Shown here piece by piece: positions 9,077 to 17,358 of a DNA stretch of 38,198 bases. The position numbers and the translations under genes are program-made. How positions within the stretch are numbered: position 1 is the first letter of the stretch; every line of letters starts with the position of its first letter. The stretch is from Flavobacteriaceae bacterium UBA3179. Its GTDB lineage: Bacteria > Bacteroidota > Bacteroidia > Flavobacteriales > Flavobacteriaceae. The notes beneath the pieces are model-generated. The model saw only the letters and a list, made by a program, of their open reading frames with translations. It was not told the origin of the DNA and ran no database searches. The stretch lies in the NCBI GenBank assembly GCA_002364245.1, contig DEXR01000008.1, positions 77,862-116,059 on the forward strand, read 5' to 3'.

Positions 9077-10852
9077 ATGCGAAATTTTTTATTGATTGCT
9101 TTTTTGTGTTTTTTCTGTTCTACCGTTTTTTCACAAACTATTGAAAAAAACTGGTTGTTTCAAAAAGTTGAAAATCAAAAAAGTACTTCCCTAATTAACT
9201 TAGACCCTTATCAAGATTTTTTAAACATAGAAAATGGCAGGTTTGAATATGGTTTACAAACCAAAGACTCTATAAAAGCCTCTGGTGATTACATTTATCA
9301 AAACAACCTTTTGGTGTTTTTTTATGATACCCCAAAAAACATCATACGCCGCTACCGAGTAGAAACCTTAACAGACTCGTCACTCGTTTTTTCTAAAAAT
9401 CAAGTGATCTATAACTTTAAAAGTAAGCGAAACGACGAAATAATTACAGCTACAACAACTGAAACACCAACAATCACTAAAGACACAGACGAGATAGTGC
9501 CTGCACAAGGTTTTTCTTTTAATAGTCTATGGCGCGGTGTGGTAGGTATGATTTCATTAATATTCATAGCCTTTTTATTTAGCTCTAACCGCAGGGCAAT
9601 TAACTGGAAAACAGTAGGAATTGGTTTAGCATTTCAGCTTGTAATTGCAATTGGAGTATTAAAAGTCTCTTTTATACAAAGTATTTTCGAAGCCATCGGT
9701 AATGTTTTCATTAGTATATTAGAATATACACAAGCAGGAAGTAAATTTTTGTTCGAAGGTTTGGTAGTAGATATGGATACCTTCGGGTTTATATTTGCTT
9801 TCCAAGTGCTTCCTACCATTATATTTTTCTCGGCGTTAACCTCAGTATTATTCTACCTAGGTATTATTCAAAAAGTAGTTAGGGCGTTAGCTTGGTTATT
9901 ATCCAAATTATTAAAAATTTCTGGCGCGGAAAGTTTAAGTGTTGCCGGAAACATCTTTTTAGGACAAACTGAAGCTCCACTTTTAATAAAAGCCTATTTA
10001 GAAAAAATGAACAAGTCGGAAATACTACTTGTTATGATAGGCGGTATGGCGACAGTAGCTGGGGCTGTTCTCGCTGCATATATTGGCTTTTTAGGAGGTG
10101 ATGATCCTCTTTTAAGACTTACGTTTGCTAAACACTTGTTAGCAGCATCGGTAATGGCAGCACCCGGAGCTATTGTAATTTCAAAAATATTATATCCTCA
10201 AACCGAAATAGTTAATACGGACGCAAAAGTTTCTTCTGAAAAAATAGGCTCTAACCTGTTAGATTCTATCGCAAACGGAACTACAGAGGGATTGCGTTTA
10301 GCCGTAAATGTTGGAGCGATGTTGCTGGTTTTTGTTGCAATGATTGCTTTAGTAAACGGGGTTTTAGGCGGAATAGCTGGTTTTGATGGCTTTGCTATTA
10401 AATCTTTAAAAATAGATTGGCATTTTACTTCTTTAAATGAAGTAATTGCTATGTACACCCCGTACGATAGGCTCTCTTTAGAATTTATCTTAGGATATCT
10501 ATTTGCACCACTTATGTGGCTTATTGGAGTTTCCAGTGAAGATATGATGTTAATGGGACAATTGCTGGGAATAAAACTCGCCGCTAGTGAATTTGTAGGT
10601 TACATTCAACTAGCTGATTTAAAAGATGTAACGAACGACCTTCATTTAAAATATGAAAAGTCAATCATTATGGCCACCTATATGCTATGTGGGTTTGCCA
10701 ATTTTGCCTCTATCGGGATACAAATTGGAGGAATTGGCTCTTTAGCACCAGGACAACGTAAGCAGTTATCACGATTTGGAATGAAAGCTTTAATTGGAGG
10801 AACCATTGCTTCTTTAATTTCTGCTACTATTGCAGGAATGATTATTGGGTAA
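9077..10852 (+). CDS. Na+-dependent nucleoside symporter (CNT/NupC family) with N-terminal periplasmic domain
   Basis: A 591-residue concentrative nucleoside transporter. Residues 1-20 are a signal peptide (ending VFSQ). Residues 21-115 form a predicted beta-rich domain with lipocalin-like features (NWLFQKVEN, FEYGL, GDYIYQNNLLVFFYD, YRVETLTDSSLVF). A Thr-rich linker spans about 121-140, and the CNT transporter runs from about 152 to the end. CNT landmarks are GAESLSVAGNIFLGQTEAPL (283-302; the QTE segment lines the nucleoside site) and a C-terminal GFANFASIGIQIGG segment. Usual CNT proteins are about 400 residues, so the front 150 residues are extra. It precedes thyA and presumably supplies nucleosides for salvage. 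Confidence 0.9.
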   Translation: MRNFLLIAFLCFFCSTVFSQTIEKNWLFQKVENQKSTSLINLDPYQDFLNIENGRFEYGLQTKDSIKASGDYIYQNNLLVFFYDTPKNIIRRYRVETLTDSSLVFSKNQVIYNFKSKRNDEIITATTTETPTITKDTDEIVPAQGFSFNSLWRGVVGMISLIFIAFLFSSNRRAINWKTVGIGLAFQLVIAIGVLKVSFIQSIFEAIGNVFISILEYTQAGSKFLFEGLVVDMDTFGFIFAFQVLPTIIFFSALTSVLFYLGIIQKVVRALAWLLSKLLKISGAESLSVAGNIFLGQTEAPLLIKAYLEKMNKSEILLVMIGGMATVAGAVLAAYIGFLGGDDPLLRLTFAKHLLAASVMAAPGAIVISKILYPQTEIVNTDAKVSSEKIGSNLLDSIANGTTEGLRLAVNVGAMLLVFVAMIALVNGVLGGIAGFDGFAIKSLKIDWHFTSLNEVIAMYTPYDRLSLEFILGYLFAPLMWLIGVSSEDMMLMGQLLGIKLAASEFVGYIQLADLKDVTNDLHLKYEKSIIMATYMLCGFANFASIGIQIGGIGSLAPGQRKQLSRFGMKALIGGTIASLISATIAGMIIG

Positions 10853-10952
10853 TTTTTTTTCTGAATAGTTAATAACTATTAATAATTGAAACGACTGCCA
10901 GTTTTAAAATACAGCTTCGTTTTTTTACATTTAACGACTTAAATTTTTGACG

Positions 10953-11777
10953 ATGAAGCAATACCATGACCTTATAAAACATGTTTTAGAAAACGGAACC
11001 GAAAAACACGATCGTACCGGCACTGGCACAAAAAGTGTTTTTGGCTACCAAATGCGATTTGACCTCAGTGAAGGATTTCCGATGGTCACTACAAAAAAAC
11101 TACATTTAAAATCAATTATTTATGAATTGCTTTGGTTTTTAAATGGTGATACCAACATAAAATATCTACAAGAAAACGGCGTTAGAATCTGGAACGAATG
11201 GGCTGATGAGAAAGGTGATCTTGGCCCTGTTTATGGTCATCAATGGCGAAACTGGAACAGTGAAGAAATTGATCAAATTTCAGAAATTATTGAAACACTA
11301 AAAACTAATCCAGATAGTCGTAGAATGCTGGTCAGCGCTTGGAATCCTAGTGTGATGCCTAATACAAGTAAACCATTCTCTGAAAATGTAGCAAACGGTA
11401 AAGCTGCGCTTCCGCCATGTCATGCTTTCTTTCAGTTTTATGTAGCGGATGGAAAATTATCGTGTCAATTATACCAACGCAGTGCTGATATTTTCTTGGG
11501 TGTCCCATTTAATATTGCTTCGTATGCTTTATTAACTATGATGATGGCTCAAGTTTGCGGTTACCAAGCTGGAGATTTTGTGCATACCTTTGGCGATGCC
11601 CATATTTACAGCAACCATATGGAACAAGTTGATTTGCAATTATCCAGAGAGCCACGACCATTACCAAAAATGAAACTAAATCCGGAGGTAAAAGATATCT
11701 TTGGCTTTAAATTTGATGACTTTACTTTAGAAGATTATAATCCGCACCCACATATTAAAGGAGCGGTAGCTATTTAA
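10953..11777 (+). CDS. thyA: Thymidylate synthase
   Basis: A 274-residue thymidylate synthase that methylates dUMP to dTMP with methylenetetrahydrofolate, leaving dihydrofolate for FolA. I chose ATG 10953 ([12 protein letters not shown]) over the in-frame TTG at 10947, because the family starts exactly at MKQY. Visible are DRTGTGT (20-26), the folate/dUMP region [20 protein letters not shown], the catalytic Cys156 in [32 protein letters not shown], and the C-terminal [11 protein letters not shown]. It has about 10 more residues than the 264-residue E. coli enzyme, around [14 protein letters not shown] just before the catalytic Cys. folA lies 5 kb downstream on the same strand. Confidence 0.97.
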   Translation: MKQYHDLIKHVLENGTEKHDRTGTGTKSVFGYQMRFDLSEGFPMVTTKKLHLKSIIYELLWFLNGDTNIKYLQENGVRIWNEWADEKGDLGPVYGHQWRNWNSEEIDQISEIIETLKTNPDSRRMLVSAWNPSVMPNTSKPFSENVANGKAALPPCHAFFQFYVADGKLSCQLYQRSADIFLGVPFNIASYALLTMMMAQVCGYQAGDFVHTFGDAHIYSNHMEQVDLQLSREPRPLPKMKLNPEVKDIFGFKFDDFTLEDYNPHPHIKGAVAI

Positions 11778-11788
11778 AACCTATTAAT

Positions 11789-12223
11789 ATGAAAAATGCC
11801 CTACTAGTACTTTGTATTTTATTTTCAACTGCACTTTTTGCCCAGGAAGAATGGGGAGATGTACAGAAAAATGTAGTAACCTTAAAAGAAATTCCACCGG
11901 TTTGGCCAGGCTGTGAAAAAGGAAACGTTGCAAAACGTGATGCCTGTTTCAATAATATGCTGGCGCAACACATTGCCAAAAACTTTAAATATCCGCCACA
12001 AGCTTATAAAAACAATGATCAAGGTCGGGTTGTTGTAAAGTTTATAATCAATGAAAAAGGATTGGTTGAGATTAAAAACATAAGTGGTGGAACCACCGCA
12101 CTGCAAGAAGAAGCCAAACGTAATATTATGGCTATGCCTAAAATGTCAAAACCAGGTATGATGGGAGGTAAGCCACGTGCTATTAAATTTACGGTTCCTA
12201 TAACGTTTAAAACTGGGAAGTAG
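11789..12223 (+). CDS. Secreted TonB C-terminal domain protein
   Basis: A 144-residue protein starting 11 nt after thyA. It has a signal peptide (1-19, ending LFAQ) and then a TonB_C-type domain: PPVWPGCEKG at about 36-45, the helix CFNNMLAQHIAKNF, then YPPQAYKNNDQGRVVVKFIINEKGLVEI and a C-terminal PRAIKFTVPITFKTG strand. It lacks the membrane anchor and proline-rich spacer of a true energy-transducing TonB, so the whole mature protein is probably periplasmic. Two cysteines (CEKG and DACF) could form a disulfide. Such stand-alone domains are common in Flavobacteriaceae, and their role is unknown. Confidence 0.82.
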   Translation: MKNALLVLCILFSTALFAQEEWGDVQKNVVTLKEIPPVWPGCEKGNVAKRDACFNNMLAQHIAKNFKYPPQAYKNNDQGRVVVKFIINEKGLVEIKNISGGTTALQEEAKRNIMAMPKMSKPGMMGGKPRAIKFTVPITFKTGK

Positions 12224-12274
12224 AAAGTAATTTCCTTTAACAAACCCTAAACATCTTTCAAAAAAAAGAATTGG

Positions 12275-12310
12275 TATCTTTAAAGTGTCGGCAAAACCTG
12301 GCACTTTATT
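12275..12310 (+). promoter_or_regulatory. Possible egtB promoter (-7 box) overlapping a hairpin
   Basis: TATCTTTA at 12275-12282 is one mismatch from TAnnTTTG and lies 32 nt before the egtB ATG. It overlaps a 7-bp TAAAGTG/CACTTTA stem (12281-12287 with 12302-12308), which could also end the thyA/TonB_C transcript. No good -33 element is seen. Confidence 0.35.
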
Positions 12311-12313
12311 GTT

Positions 12314-13480
12314 ATGATTAAAACCAAAAACCTCGTTTCCTTTTTTCTGGAAACCCGTGAACATACCGAATCTATTTGCAAACCTCTAGAAATTGAGGAT
12401 TATGTGGTTCAGCCCATAGTCGAAGTTTCCCCACCAAAATGGCACTTAGGCCATACTACATGGTTTTTTGAAGAATTCATCTTGAAACCACACAAACCCA
12501 ATTATCAGTTATTTCATGAAGATTTTGCCTTTGTTTTCAACAGCTATTACGAAACTGTTGGTAAACGTGTTGTAAGAAATAATCGTGGTAACCTAACAAG
12601 GCCAGGTGTAGCTAAGGTTTATGATTATCGCCATTATGTTACCAATGAATTGAAAGAGTTTTTGGAATCTAATGCTGTCACTTCAGAAATAGAAGAAGTA
12701 TTACACATTGGTATCCATCACGAAAAGCAGCATCAAGAACTGTTGTTAACCGATATAAAATATATTCTCGGAAACAATCCGTTACTACCAAAGTACAATG
12801 GTTCTTTTTCTGAAAACCCGATTCAGAAATTTGAACAGAAATGGATTCCCATTTCAGAAGATGTTTATGAAATTGGCCACGATAATCCTGATGCATTTTG
12901 CTACGACAATGAACTGGGAAGGCACAAAGTGTATTTGCACGATTTTGAAATTTCAAATAAGTTAATCACCAATGCTGAATATCTAGCATTTATTGAAGCT
13001 GGAGGATATAAAGACCACAACCTTTGGCATGCCGAAGCTTGGGATTGGGTTAATGAAAACGATGTTTCGCAACCACAATATTGGCATAATATTGATGGAG
13101 AATGGCATCAATATACCCTGCAAGGACTGGAAAAATTAAATATGGATGCACCTGTATCACATATTTCATACTACGAAGCATTTGCATATGCCCAATGGAA
13201 AGACTGCCGCTTACCTACTGAATTTGAATGGGAAGTGGCACAAAATCAATTTAATTGGGGGAGCCGCTGGGAATGGACAGAAAGCGCCTACCTTCCCTAT
13301 CCCGGTTATACAAAAGCACCGGGGGCTATTGGTGAATACAACGGGAAGTTTATGGTTAACCAAAAAGTATTACGCGGTGGCTCGGTAGCCACATCACCTA
13401 AACATACCCGCTCAACTTATCGCAATTTTTTTCAAACTAATCTACGTTGGCAGTTTACCGGGTTAAGGTTAGCCAGATAA
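12314..13480 (+). CDS. egtB: Ergothioneine biosynthesis sulfoxide synthase EgtB
   Basis: A 388-residue non-haem iron enzyme that uses O2 to join a thiol (gamma-glutamylcysteine or cysteine) to C2 of trimethylhistidine (hercynine). It has the two-domain EgtB layout. The N-terminal DinB-like helical domain supplies the predicted 3-His iron site: His47 in HLGHTTWFF, and His136 and His140 in HHEKQHQE. The C-terminal FGE-sulfatase (C-type lectin-like) domain includes ELGRHKVYLHDFEIS, RLPTEFEWEVA, WEWTESAYLPYPGY and LRGGSVAT, ending LRWQFTGLRLAR. egtD follows after 16 nt. egtA (gamma-glutamylcysteine ligase) and egtC (amidase) are absent here, so the sulfur donor is uncertain. Confidence 0.93.
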   Translation: MIKTKNLVSFFLETREHTESICKPLEIEDYVVQPIVEVSPPKWHLGHTTWFFEEFILKPHKPNYQLFHEDFAFVFNSYYETVGKRVVRNNRGNLTRPGVAKVYDYRHYVTNELKEFLESNAVTSEIEEVLHIGIHHEKQHQELLLTDIKYILGNNPLLPKYNGSFSENPIQKFEQKWIPISEDVYEIGHDNPDAFCYDNELGRHKVYLHDFEISNKLITNAEYLAFIEAGGYKDHNLWHAEAWDWVNENDVSQPQYWHNIDGEWHQYTLQGLEKLNMDAPVSHISYYEAFAYAQWKDCRLPTEFEWEVAQNQFNWGSRWEWTESAYLPYPGYTKAPGAIGEYNGKFMVNQKVLRGGSVATSPKHTRSTYRNFFQTNLRWQFTGLRLAR

Positions 13481-13496
13481 TTCCGACTTCTTATAT

Positions 13497-14474
13497 ATGA
13501 CAACAAAAACGCAAACCAAATTAGACACTCCTTTTAAAAAGGAAGTGTACGAAGGCTTAACATCGTTTCCTAAATATCTTTCTTCAAAATACTTTTATGA
13601 TAAAGCTGGAGATAAACTATTTCAAGATATTATGGCGATGCCAGAGTATTATTTAACTGACTGTGAATTTGAAATTTTAGAAACACACACAAAACCCATT
13701 GCAGAATATTTCCGTGGAAAAGAAAACGGGTTTGACCTTATTGAATTAGGAGCTGGTGACGGTAAGAAAACGAAGATACTACTGAAATACCTTTCAGAAA
13801 ACGACTTCAACTTTGTGTATAAACCTATCGATATTAGCCAAAATGCCATCGATAGTCTTTCAGAAAAACTACAAGAAGAATTACCTAACGTTGCTGTTGA
13901 CCCTGAAAAAGGCGAATATTTTGAAGTCTTAGAACGCCTTAAACAATATAACACCCGAAAAAAAGTGATTGTCGTTTTGGGTTCTAATATTGGCAATTTA
14001 TTACATCCGCGTGCTATTGATTTTCTTTCAAAACTAAAAGATACGATGCAGGAAGATGATATGCTTTTTATGGGCTTTGATCAAAAAAAAGAACCGGAAA
14101 CCATACTCAATGCCTATAATGATGAAACCGGGATTACTGCCGCATTTAACAAAAATATTTTAAAACGAATTAATCGCGAACTAGACGCCGATTTTAATAT
14201 TGATAACTTTAAACACTGGGAAACCTACAACCCTGAAAGCGGAACTGCTAAAAGTTTTTTGGTCGCTACAAAACAGATGGAAGTAACTATCAAGCAACTG
14301 GATTTAACCATTCAGTTTGACCCATGGGAAACTATACATACAGAAATATCACAAAAATATACCGATAAAGTGGTAGATTGGTTAGCTAATGAATCTGGAC
14401 TCGAAATTGAAACTTCGTTTACCGATAGCAAAGGGTATTATAAAAACTATGTATTTAAGCGAAAAAATGCGTAA
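13497..14474 (+). CDS. egtD: L-histidine N-alpha-methyltransferase EgtD
   Basis: A 325-residue SAM-dependent methyltransferase that trimethylates histidine to hercynine, the first step of ergothioneine synthesis. Family marks are YLSSKYFYDKAGDKLFQDIM and PEYYLTDCEFEIL in the N-terminal histidine-binding part. The SAM loop ELGAGDGKKT is at 83-92, VLGSNIGNLLHP forms a Rossmann strand, and the middle contains DMLFMGFDQKKEPETILNAYND. It sits directly behind egtB (16-nt gap), as in many bacteria, and only 20 nt before the DUF3124 lipoprotein gene, which suggests one operon of four genes. Confidence 0.95.
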   Translation: MTTKTQTKLDTPFKKEVYEGLTSFPKYLSSKYFYDKAGDKLFQDIMAMPEYYLTDCEFEILETHTKPIAEYFRGKENGFDLIELGAGDGKKTKILLKYLSENDFNFVYKPIDISQNAIDSLSEKLQEELPNVAVDPEKGEYFEVLERLKQYNTRKKVIVVLGSNIGNLLHPRAIDFLSKLKDTMQEDDMLFMGFDQKKEPETILNAYNDETGITAAFNKNILKRINRELDADFNIDNFKHWETYNPESGTAKSFLVATKQMEVTIKQLDLTIQFDPWETIHTEISQKYTDKVVDWLANESGLEIETSFTDSKGYYKNYVFKRKNA

Positions 14475-14494
14475 TTTTCAGCAAAACCAAACTA

Positions 14495-15013
14495 ATGAAG
14501 TACTTAGGCCTTTTCCTTCTCTTATTATCACTGTCTGCTTGCGAAGACCCAATGAAAAAGCAGTTGGCAGAAGTTGATCTCACCCATGATTGGGAAAACA
14601 GAAAAATAAAAATCAGTACACCAGATAGTCTTTTAACTAAAGGAAGCACATACTTGCCTGTTTATTCTGAAATCTACCAACAAAACAAGAGTTTTACCTT
14701 CAGCTTAACTACAACTGTCAGTATTAGAAATATTAGTTTAAAAGATACTATCTATATCTACAAAGCCGATTATTATGACACCTACGGAAAGAGAATAAGA
14801 CAATATTTAGATCACCCTGTTTATGTACAGCCTATGGAAACTATAGAAATAGTAGTAGATGAAGAAGATGAAGGTGGTGGTACCGGTGCCAACTTTGTGT
14901 TTGATTGGGCAACTAAAAAAAATAAACTCGAACCGTTGTTTGAAGCCGTAATGATATCGACTGCTGGACAACAAGGACTGTCATTTACCACGCGGGGAAT
15001 TCGAAAAAAATAA
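14495..15013 (+). CDS. DUF3124 lipoprotein
   Basis: A 172-residue predicted lipoprotein. The signal peptide ends in the lipobox LSAC, with the lipidated cysteine at residue 16. The remainder matches DUF3124: TYLPVYSEIYQQ, FTFSLTTTVSIRNISLKDTIYIYKADYYDTYG, VYVQPMETIEIVVDEED, and the family's GGTGANFVFDW. The predicted fold is beta-rich. Function unknown. It lies between egtD and a DUF427 gene with gaps of 20 and 9 nt, so it is probably cotranscribed with the ergothioneine genes. A functional link is only an inference from position. Confidence 0.82.
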   Translation: MKYLGLFLLLLSLSACEDPMKKQLAEVDLTHDWENRKIKISTPDSLLTKGSTYLPVYSEIYQQNKSFTFSLTTTVSIRNISLKDTIYIYKADYYDTYGKRIRQYLDHPVYVQPMETIEIVVDEEDEGGGTGANFVFDWATKKNKLEPLFEAVMISTAGQQGLSFTTRGIRKK

Positions 15014-15022
15014 GAACACACT

Positions 15023-15304
15023 ATGAAAGCCATTTGGAACGACACAATAGTAGCCGAAAGTGATGATACGATTGTTATTGAAAACAATCATTACTTTCCG
15101 CCAAATACTATAAACGAAGAATATTTCACAAAAAGTGAATCACATAGCCATTGTCCGTGGAAAGGGCAAGCTTCTTATTACACAATTGAAGTAGATGGTG
15201 AAAAAAATCCCGATGCCGCTTGGTTTTACCCAGAAGCTTCTCACGCTGCCAAGTCAATAGAAGGACATGTCGCTTTTTGGAAAGGTGTAGAAATAATAGA
15301 ATAA
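15023..15304 (+). CDS. DUF427 domain protein
   Basis: A 93-residue single-domain protein of the DUF427 family, a small beta-rich fold of unknown activity. Diagnostic pieces are MKAIWNDTIVAESDDTIVIENNHYFPP, SESHSHCPWKGQASYYTI (the conserved CPWKG with a nearby His) and DAAWFYPEASHAAKSIEGHVAFWKGVEI. It is the last gene of the putative egtB-egtD-DUF3124-DUF427 run. Its stop codon (15302-15304) directly abuts the stop codon of the convergent aminotransferase gene (15305-15307), leaving no gap. Confidence 0.87.
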   Translation: MKAIWNDTIVAESDDTIVIENNHYFPPNTINEEYFTKSESHSHCPWKGQASYYTIEVDGEKNPDAAWFYPEASHAAKSIEGHVAFWKGVEIIE

Positions 15305-16387
15305 TTATCGTTCTTTTAGCACTTCTAAAAGTTTTTCCAAATCTTCTTCTGAATTGTAAAAATGGAATCCCACCCGGATACCGCCACCCCGTTGGGAACA
15401 AATAATATTATTCTTTTTTAATTTCTGAAATAGAGCATCATCCCCTTGTATATTGTATATAGCTGAATGGTTTTCTCTATTCACAATTGTTTCAGATAAC
15501 AACCCCAATTCTACAAAAGCTGACTTTGCTTTTTTTGATAACATTTCAATTTTATTTTGAATGGTATCAGCCCCTAATTCTTCCATAAACTGAAGCGATT
15601 GCTGTAAACTACCATAATTTAAGACAGCTAAATGTCCCGGTTCAAAATGTTTTACGAACGATGTTTCTTCGGGGTTACTATTAAAATTGGCAGCAGAGTT
15701 GAAACCAATGGTTTTTGGAAATATTTTTTCCTTCATAGATTCCTTAAACAAAAAGAAGCCATTCCCATAACCCGAAAGCAGCCACTTATAAGTACTTGTC
15801 CCTACAACATCGAAAGGGCTATCTTCAAAATTAAATTTTTCAGTACCTAAATATTGTGTCCCATCCACTATCAATAAAAGGTCTGGGTGATACGCTTTTA
15901 ATTCTTTTAAAAAATCAAAATCTATTTTTACCCCGCTAAGCCATTGCACAATACTGAAAATAAAAACCGTTGGTCGATGTTTAGTTACGGCAGCTTCTAT
16001 ATTTTCTTCAACATTTCCAGTTGTTTCAGCAAAACAAATATCGAAATCACGCATTTGTACTGGCCAATTAATTGATGGGTAATCATCTTTTAGCAGTAGG
16101 ATTTTCTGTTTTTGTGGCAATCCTTCCAGCAAAGTATTTAACCCAAATGAAAAATTAGGAACCAAAGCAATATTTTCTTCCGAAGCCCTAAAAAAATTAG
16201 TTACTTTTTTTCGGATAGCCACAAGCGTTTCAAGAGTAGCGCCGTAATCATTACCATTTTCTAAAAAATTCTTTTCCTGTTCTTTGCGCCAGTTATATAC
16301 AGGTTTTGAAAGAAGCCCAGAAGCAGGTGTATTTAAATACGTGCGCCCTTGTAAAGCCGGAAAGTGTTTTTTAAAATCTTGCATCAA
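15305..16387 (-). CDS. Class V PLP-dependent aminotransferase-fold enzyme
   Basis: A 360-residue fold-type I PLP enzyme of the class V group (cysteine desulfurase, isopenicillin-N epimerase-like and EgtE-like enzymes). Visible are YLNTPASGLLSKPV at the N-terminus, VPNFSFGLNTLLEG (cofactor phosphate region), LIVDGTQYLG with Asp175 (pyridine N contact), and STYKWLLSGYGNGFFLF with the Schiff-base Lys201. A C-terminal small domain follows (GGGIRVGFHFYNSEEDLEKLLEVL). No desulfurase-type active-site Cys loop is evident. The substrate is unknown. Position next to egtBD makes the C-S lyase of ergothioneine synthesis (EgtE) one candidate. A second ATG lies at codon 2, so the start is uncertain by one residue. 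Confidence 0.85.
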   Translation of the reverse strand: MMQDFKKHFPALQGRTYLNTPASGLLSKPVYNWRKEQEKNFLENGNDYGATLETLVAIRKKVTNFFRASEENIALVPNFSFGLNTLLEGLPQKQKILLLKDDYPSINWPVQMRDFDICFAETTGNVEENIEAAVTKHRPTVFIFSIVQWLSGVKIDFDFLKELKAYHPDLLLIVDGTQYLGTEKFNFEDSPFDVVGTSTYKWLLSGYGNGFFLFKESMKEKIFPKTIGFNSAANFNSNPEETSFVKHFEPGHLAVLNYGSLQQSLQFMEELGADTIQNKIEMLSKKAKSAFVELGLLSETIVNRENHSAIYNIQGDDALFQKLKKNNIICSQRGGGIRVGFHFYNSEEDLEKLLEVLKER

Positions 16388-16444
16388 GTTGGATTAAACA
16401 ATTAAAAATAGGTATTTTTACTTTAGACATAAAAGTAACTAACT

Positions 16445-16876
16445 ATGTTTTCAAAATCCAAAAAAACCGAAAGAATCGACTCGGAACAACGCGAACAATA
16501 CGAATACGCGCGTAGACGTATTAAAGAGAAAAAGAATTTAATGCGGCATTTTATTTTCTTTTTAATAGGCTCTGTTTTTCTTTTAGTAATTGATTTAGTG
16601 CTTAAAAAAGGAGCCGATATTCTTTTCCCAAATTGGTCCGTTTGGGTGGTACTTATTTGGGCATTTATACTGTTAATCCATGTATTTAATGTATTTGTAA
16701 TGAGCAAGTTTATGGGGAAAGAATGGGAAAACCGTCAACTTGAAAAGCTAAAAGCCAAACAAGCAGACCGTATTAAAGAACTTGAAAAAAAGGTGGATAA
16801 AGATGTTCAACTTCCCAAAAAAGAGGAAGTAAAAAAAAAGGACGACAACAACCCCTTACCCCCAGACGTACAATGA
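16445..16876 (+). CDS. 2TM domain protein
   Basis: A 143-residue small membrane protein of the Bacteroidota 2TM family. It has a basic, charged N-terminus (about 1-33), two hydrophobic helices at about 34-54 (MRHFIFFLIGSVFLLVIDLV) and 66-88, then a short MSKFMGKEWENRQLEKL segment typical of the family. A long charged coiled-coil-like tail rich in Lys and Glu follows, ending LPPDVQ. Function unknown. Its stop overlaps the folA start (ATGA, 4 nt), so the two are translationally coupled. Confidence 0.83.
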   Translation: MFSKSKKTERIDSEQREQYEYARRRIKEKKNLMRHFIFFLIGSVFLLVIDLVLKKGADILFPNWSVWVVLIWAFILLIHVFNVFVMSKFMGKEWENRQLEKLKAKQADRIKELEKKVDKDVQLPKKEEVKKKDDNNPLPPDVQ

Positions 16877-17355
16877 TTACTTTAATTGCAGCAGCTGGTG
16901 AAAACAACGAGTTAGGGAAGGACAACGACCTCGTTTGGCACTTGCCGGATGATTTTAAACGGTTTAAAAATCTCACCACCGGACATCATATTATTATGGG
17001 TCGAAAAACTTTTGAGTCGTTCCCAAAACCCTTACCCAATCGCACGCACCTTGTTATCACCAGAAACAAAGAGTATCAAAAGGAAGGTGCTGTTGTGGTG
17101 CATAGCTTAGATGAAGCATTATTAAAGGCCCAAAATGATCCACAACCTTTTGTTATTGGTGGTGGCGAAATTTATAAATTAGCCATAGACACTGCCGACA
17201 AAATTGAACTTACCCGAGTTCACGGAACTTTTGAAGCTGACACCTATTTTCCTGAAATTGATATGGAAAAATGGCAATTAATTTCTGAAGTGAAACACGA
17301 AAAAGACGAAAAACACAACTATTCATTTTCGTATTTAACCTACGAACGGAAATAA
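16873..17355 (+). CDS. folA: Dihydrofolate reductase
   Basis: A 160-residue DHFR that reduces dihydrofolate (the by-product of ThyA) to tetrahydrofolate with NADPH. Family landmarks are MITLIAAAGENNELGKDNDLVWHLPDDFKRFK with Trp22 and the proton-donating acid Asp27, HIIMGRKTFESFPKPLPNR (NADPH binding), FVIGGGEIYKLAI, the ADTYFPEID segment and a C-terminal FSYLTYERK strand. Normal length. It overlaps the 2TM gene by 4 nt and is followed 3 nt later by a TTG-started kinase-like gene, so the three form an operon. Confidence 0.96.
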   Translation: MITLIAAAGENNELGKDNDLVWHLPDDFKRFKNLTTGHHIIMGRKTFESFPKPLPNRTHLVITRNKEYQKEGAVVVHSLDEALLKAQNDPQPFVIGGGEIYKLAIDTADKIELTRVHGTFEADTYFPEIDMEKWQLISEVKHEKDEKHNYSFSYLTYERK

Positions 17356-17358
17356 ATT

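Noticed and set aside
11789..12223. Calling this gene tonB
   Set aside because: The domain is TonB_C-like, but there is no membrane anchor, proline-rich spacer or exbBD neighbour, so it is not the energy-transducing TonB itself.
13146..13388. 80-codon frame inside egtB in another frame
   Set aside because: It overlaps the conserved C-terminal EgtB domain and shows no protein features.
15305..16387. Calling the class V PLP enzyme a cysteine desulfurase
   Set aside because: The Cys-containing active-site loop of IscS/SufS enzymes is not evident in the sequence, and no iron-sulfur assembly gene is nearby.
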